This document shows, piece after piece, positions 60,833 through 64,000 of a stretch of 64,000 nt of DNA. The DNA is from Odiellus spinosus (Eukaryota > Arthropoda > Arachnida > Opiliones > Phalangiidae). A program made the translations under genes and the position numbers. The DNA lies in contig OY987237.1 of assembly GCA_963920705.1 (NCBI GenBank), positions 13,918,601 through 13,982,600 on the forward strand, in the 5' to 3' direction. How positions within the stretch are numbered: position 1 is the stretch's first letter; each line of letters begins with the position of its first letter. The notes under the pieces were generated by a model. That model was not told the DNA's origin. It did not search any database and saw only the letters and a program-made list of their open reading frames with translations.

Positions 60833-62811
60833 TCAGGGTTGGTCCTTTGACCGTATCATAAAGTTGGTTCTTTCGTAATCCAAAATTGGCCATTCGAAGT
60901 CGAAGATTGGTAAAGGCTCGTGTATTTTCCAATCCTTCATATGCTTCATACGAATCAACATTAAATGACTGCACTGAGATCCCAATATCAGATGACCTTC
61001 TTTGGCGCGACAACTAGACAGCAAGGTTCCCTTTACGACGCCTATCCAATCCTCCGTTGGGGATGGATCGTCGCTTTGCATATTCGCGATTCTATCCCAG
61101 ACCTCACTAACTTCCACGTTGTTCAAAAGATAGAGAACAACCCCCGAAAACATGACGTCGCAGTTGAAAGAGTCCATCAGGAACAAAGAATTATTTTTGT
61201 TATAATCGAAAAAGATTCTAGTTGAAAAGTTCTCTTTGTTAACGCTAAAACTGTCGACGAAGTAATAACCAATGAATGAGTTGTGTTTGACGCAAAGTAA
61301 GGCCGTCGTTGGCAGGGTGGTAGATGTAGTTAGCACGAAAATAGCTTCTTTCGTCGAAGACATAGCGATGACGTTATTTTCCGTCGTTTTGAAGTAAAAT
61401 AGTTGAACCAAGGAAGGCTTGTTCTTCCAATACTGAAAATCGCAGACTACGATGCATTCTTTTCTACCGCACTTGTAGATGGACTTTCCAGCGACCATTA
61501 ACTTATCGTTTTGCGCGCAAGCGACGAATCCTTGATCGAACCTCAAAAGGTGATTGGCTTCGTGATAGGACACTTCGAAATTACGCAAATTCACTATATA
61601 GTAACTTTGGTAACTTAGCAACACTAGTTCTTCTCGTATCTCGACGCTTTGAAGGATTGGTACTTGTAGAATCAACTCTTCGCGCCTCCAATTAGATTCG
61701 CCTTCTTCGTAAACCCGAATTTCACCCTTCAAAGTCATAGGGTCTTGACTAAAAAGGCAGACTAAATAGTTAAAGGACTCCATTTTTGATCGGTTTTCCT
61801 CGACACTCCTAGTACGGTGCAAACTCGACAAAACCTTACTCATATCGAGTTTTTCAATCCTCATCTTGCATTTTAGGCACAACCGTCCGATCGTGTCCAT
61901 GCTAAGGCAGACAAGGTTGCGAGGTACGTGGTCGAAATTAATTTGTTTGAATAGAGGTCCCACTCGGCCAAGTCTTCCTCGAGGATTTTGCTTAAGCCAT
62001 TCAATTAGCAACAACAACAAGTTGATGTCTCGGGCAACGCAATATTTCAATTCAACTTTAACCACCTTAGTCAGCAATTCTACTGGAAGAAGCAGTAAAA
62101 TTTCGCGGCTATTTTTCGACAGCAGAACTTGCTGCGTAAATGATGGTACCATGGTATTAGTAAATTCAGTCATATTTAATCTAACACCGAGATTGTGAAG
62201 AGTCATAATGGCTTTGAGGCACATTTTGGGTTCCAGGTTGCTTATTTCGCGAGGGTCGAACAATTTGACAACCGCGACTTTGCATTCCTCAATCAGATCG
62301 TTGATGAACATCATATCGGCGCATTTGTAAACGTCGCTGATGTTATCCAAAGTGAAATTCAATTCGCGACCGTACACGAAATCGATGACGATTTTAAATC
62401 CTTCGACGGGAATCGCTTTTAAGACGATTTTTTTACGATCACTTTCACTCTCCTGAAAGTTTCCAGAAAACATAGCGTGGAAATAATCGCTTTTGGCTTT
62501 GAGAATGGGTCTATGAGCGGGAAAACATTGGTCTTCAATTTGGATAATGACGTCGCAAAAGGTACCGGTTTTTTGGTCCTCCCGAAAACTGTCCATAATA
62601 GAGTCCGAAAACTTTATTCTCTTCATGATTTCTTTACCCTTATCGTCTGTCGGGTAAATGTAGGTGGCTTCCACGTCATTGCAAATTTTTCGTTTGTTAT
62701 TATTTGAAGGTTCTTTAATGGGCGAAGCGCTGTCTCGATTAGATTCTACTGTATTGTCCGAGAAGGTCGATTCCACGCCGAATAGCATCCATGACAATAA
62801 GTTCTTCCAAT
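60833..62811 (-). CDS. BTB (POZ)-BACK-like protein, large terminal exon
   Basis: BTB proteins of this layout commonly act as adaptors for Cullin-3 ubiquitin ligases; that role is inferred from the family, not shown here. The exon is open from an acceptor at 62811 (TTTTCAG) to TGA 60833-60835; an internal ATG at 62786-62788 gives 651 residues. After a polar N-terminus of about 60 residues with a basic KRKICN stretch, a BTB domain follows (about 65-170: FCDVIIQ, FPAHRPILKAKSDYFHAMF, FVYGRELNF, CADMMFINDLIEEC). A helical BACK-like region follows (about 175-290), then about 350 residues of beta-rich sequence where kelch repeats would be expected, but without kelch GG motifs. The true 5' exon and start were not found. 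It is paralogous to the partial gene at 63569. Confidence 0.82.
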
Positions 62812-63568
62812 CTGAAAACCAATTAAAAGTTTAAGTTTAAGTTTAACATTCGCGTTATATTAAATAAAATGATTACCTAAACATTATCAGACACTAATTA
62901 CTAGTTTTAAAACGATATTGTTCGCCCAAGACAAATTTAATGGTTCTTTATCAGTTACACCACGCAGAAACCAGCACAACCATATACAGTGTAAAATTTG
63001 GTTTCTTCTCAAAATTAAGCTATTTTCGAGAATCGAATACAAATGATTAATAAAATGAAGAGATCTTAAACAATTTATATAACGAAAAGTTATTAAATTT
63101 TTTATATAATAAAAGTTATTTAAAATTTAAACGACAGAAATCGGACCAGGAGTATCAATGACAAAAGCCGCGTTCATACTAGACCTTAGAATCGATTTAA
63201 ACCGTTTCGCTGGAGTTATGTGAACAAGACCTGTAAGGCCCAAGGACCCTAGCTCTTTTAAATTCATATTGGAAAAAAAAATCATAAGTTTAGGGTTTTT
63301 TTAGTCAGAAATAAGAATTTTGAACCGTTTGAAAGAGGAATTTCGCAATTGAAAATCACAGAATTTCAAATCTTTTGAGAATACCTGTAAATTACCGCGT
63401 AACTTAACAATTTTCAGTTTTGAACCGATTATGGCAACGATAAGAAAAAATGGTCACAAACATATTTCACGTCCAAGAAAGTGAGTTTTTATTGTTGACA
63501 AGTATGATTTCTAAAGCTCTTAACGCGAATTTGGCAAATTTCTTTGTTTTATTGGAAGGGATTGAATT
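62812..63568. other. Intergenic between BTB paralogues
   Basis: AT-rich; holds repeat F copy 2 (63169-63208). A possible upstream exon of the BTB gene at 60833 should lie here or further up, but no candidate fits the needed phase (1). Confidence 0.4.
63169..63208 (+). repeat. Dispersed repeat F, copy 2
   Basis: GCCGCGTTCATACTAGACCT and about 20 further bases match 50934-50973 with a few changes. Confidence 0.5.
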
Positions 63569-64000
63569 TTAAGATTCCAACAAGTACAAGAAATTATCTT
63601 TCGTATTGATTTCGATTTCCGGTAAGACGCTAACTGGTTTAAAATTCGCCAGCTCTTTCAGTAAGAACAAGACTAGATAACCTTTCTGAGCGGCTAATAT
63701 GAGATCTCCTCGCGAAGTTGAACAAACGGCGTGCATACTACCTTCAACGTCTTTGATACCATCGGGATTAAGCATGAATCGTTTCATACGCCGAAAAGGT
63801 TTATTATTCATGGTTTTAGTATCAAAATGAACTCCGTCTAAAAGGGCGCGACTGGGATTAAAGGGACCGTAAACGTGCAAACATTTTTCAGGGTCTTCTT
63901 CGTCCGAGTTTATCGTCGAAAACATGGGGTTGTTCTTTAACGAACCGTAAAGATAGCTAGCCGAAAAATCATAAGCCTCCATAATGACCGAATTATCTTC
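63569..64000 (-). CDS. BTB-family paralogue, C-terminal part (cut by window end)
   Basis: The minus strand is open from the window edge (64000) to the stop at 63569, 143 codons. The residues align by eye with the C-terminus of the neighbouring BTB protein: SSCRAKEGHLILGSQ there against CSTSRGDLILAAQ here, each followed by a hydrophobic strand (LMLIRM / LVLFLL) and a Pro-rich end (HEPLP / VSVLP). Both stretches also begin with an NNS/DNS-like motif. The BTB domain itself would lie outside the window. The frame continues past the first Met at 63982, so that Met need not be the start. Confidence 0.7.
   Translation of the reverse strand, partial: EDNSVIMEAYDFSASYLYGSLKNNPMFSTINSDEEDPEKCLHVYGPFNPSRALLDGVHFDTKTMNNKPFRRMKRFMLNPDGIKDVEGSMHAVCSTSRGDLILAAQKGYLVLFLLKELANFKPVSVLPEIEINTKDNFLYLLES

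Noticed and set aside
62786-62880. ATGTTTAG|GTAATC at about 62.88 kb as first exon of the BTB gene
   Set aside because: Its phase (2) does not match the phase (1) needed at 62811 and would lead to a stop codon.
1-64000. tRNA, rRNA or CRISPR features
   Set aside because: No tRNA B-box with a matching cloverleaf and no rRNA-like stretch was noticed. The tandem arrays have no spacers, so they are not CRISPR arrays.

Overview
This is a stretch of AT-rich animal nuclear DNA. Its genes have many exons, mostly short GT-AG introns (about 60-75 bp, plus a few longer ones) and AATAAA polyadenylation signals. There are no operons and no bacterial features. The proteins are metazoan: RFX4-type transcription factor, SCNM1, lysosomal Pro-X carboxypeptidase and BTB proteins. 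I cannot name the species; short introns and many small non-autonomous DNA transposons suit an invertebrate.

Bases 1 to about 30,500 hold no gene I can support. They contain AT-rich DNA, dispersed MITEs (families A, B and C below), a 35-bp tandem array (22.5 kb), a 31-bp tandem array (27.7-28.4 kb) and a GC-richer patch with a CRE and an X-box-like palindrome (about 21.96 kb). Bases 30,596-34,726 hold a convergent pair: SCNM1 (+, 6 exons) and PRCP (-, 8 exons), separated by a foldback element. Bases 34.7-46.7 kb are again repeat-rich: a 29-bp and a 30-bp minisatellite, four family-B MITEs and two family-D MITEs. Bases 47.0-59.5 kb hold the most interesting part: a complete RFX4-like gene (+, 17 exons, 778 codons) facing, tail to tail, a much more diverged second RFX gene (-, 14 exons, 457 codons). 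Their stop codons are only 198 bp apart. Bases 60.8-64.0 kb hold two tandem BTB-family paralogues on the minus strand, the second cut by the window end.

Mobile DNA: family A (418 bp, 3 copies), family B (about 337 bp, 9 copies) and family D (316 bp, 2 copies) differ in sequence. Every copy with a readable target duplication has a 7-bp one, and all have CA...TG ends, so they may share one type of transposase. Family C (433 bp, 2 copies) is a foldback element at TTAA. MITEs also sit inside introns of both RFX genes. Exon structures were assembled by eye from reading frame, splice consensus, phase and remembered family similarity; no alignment or transcript evidence was available.
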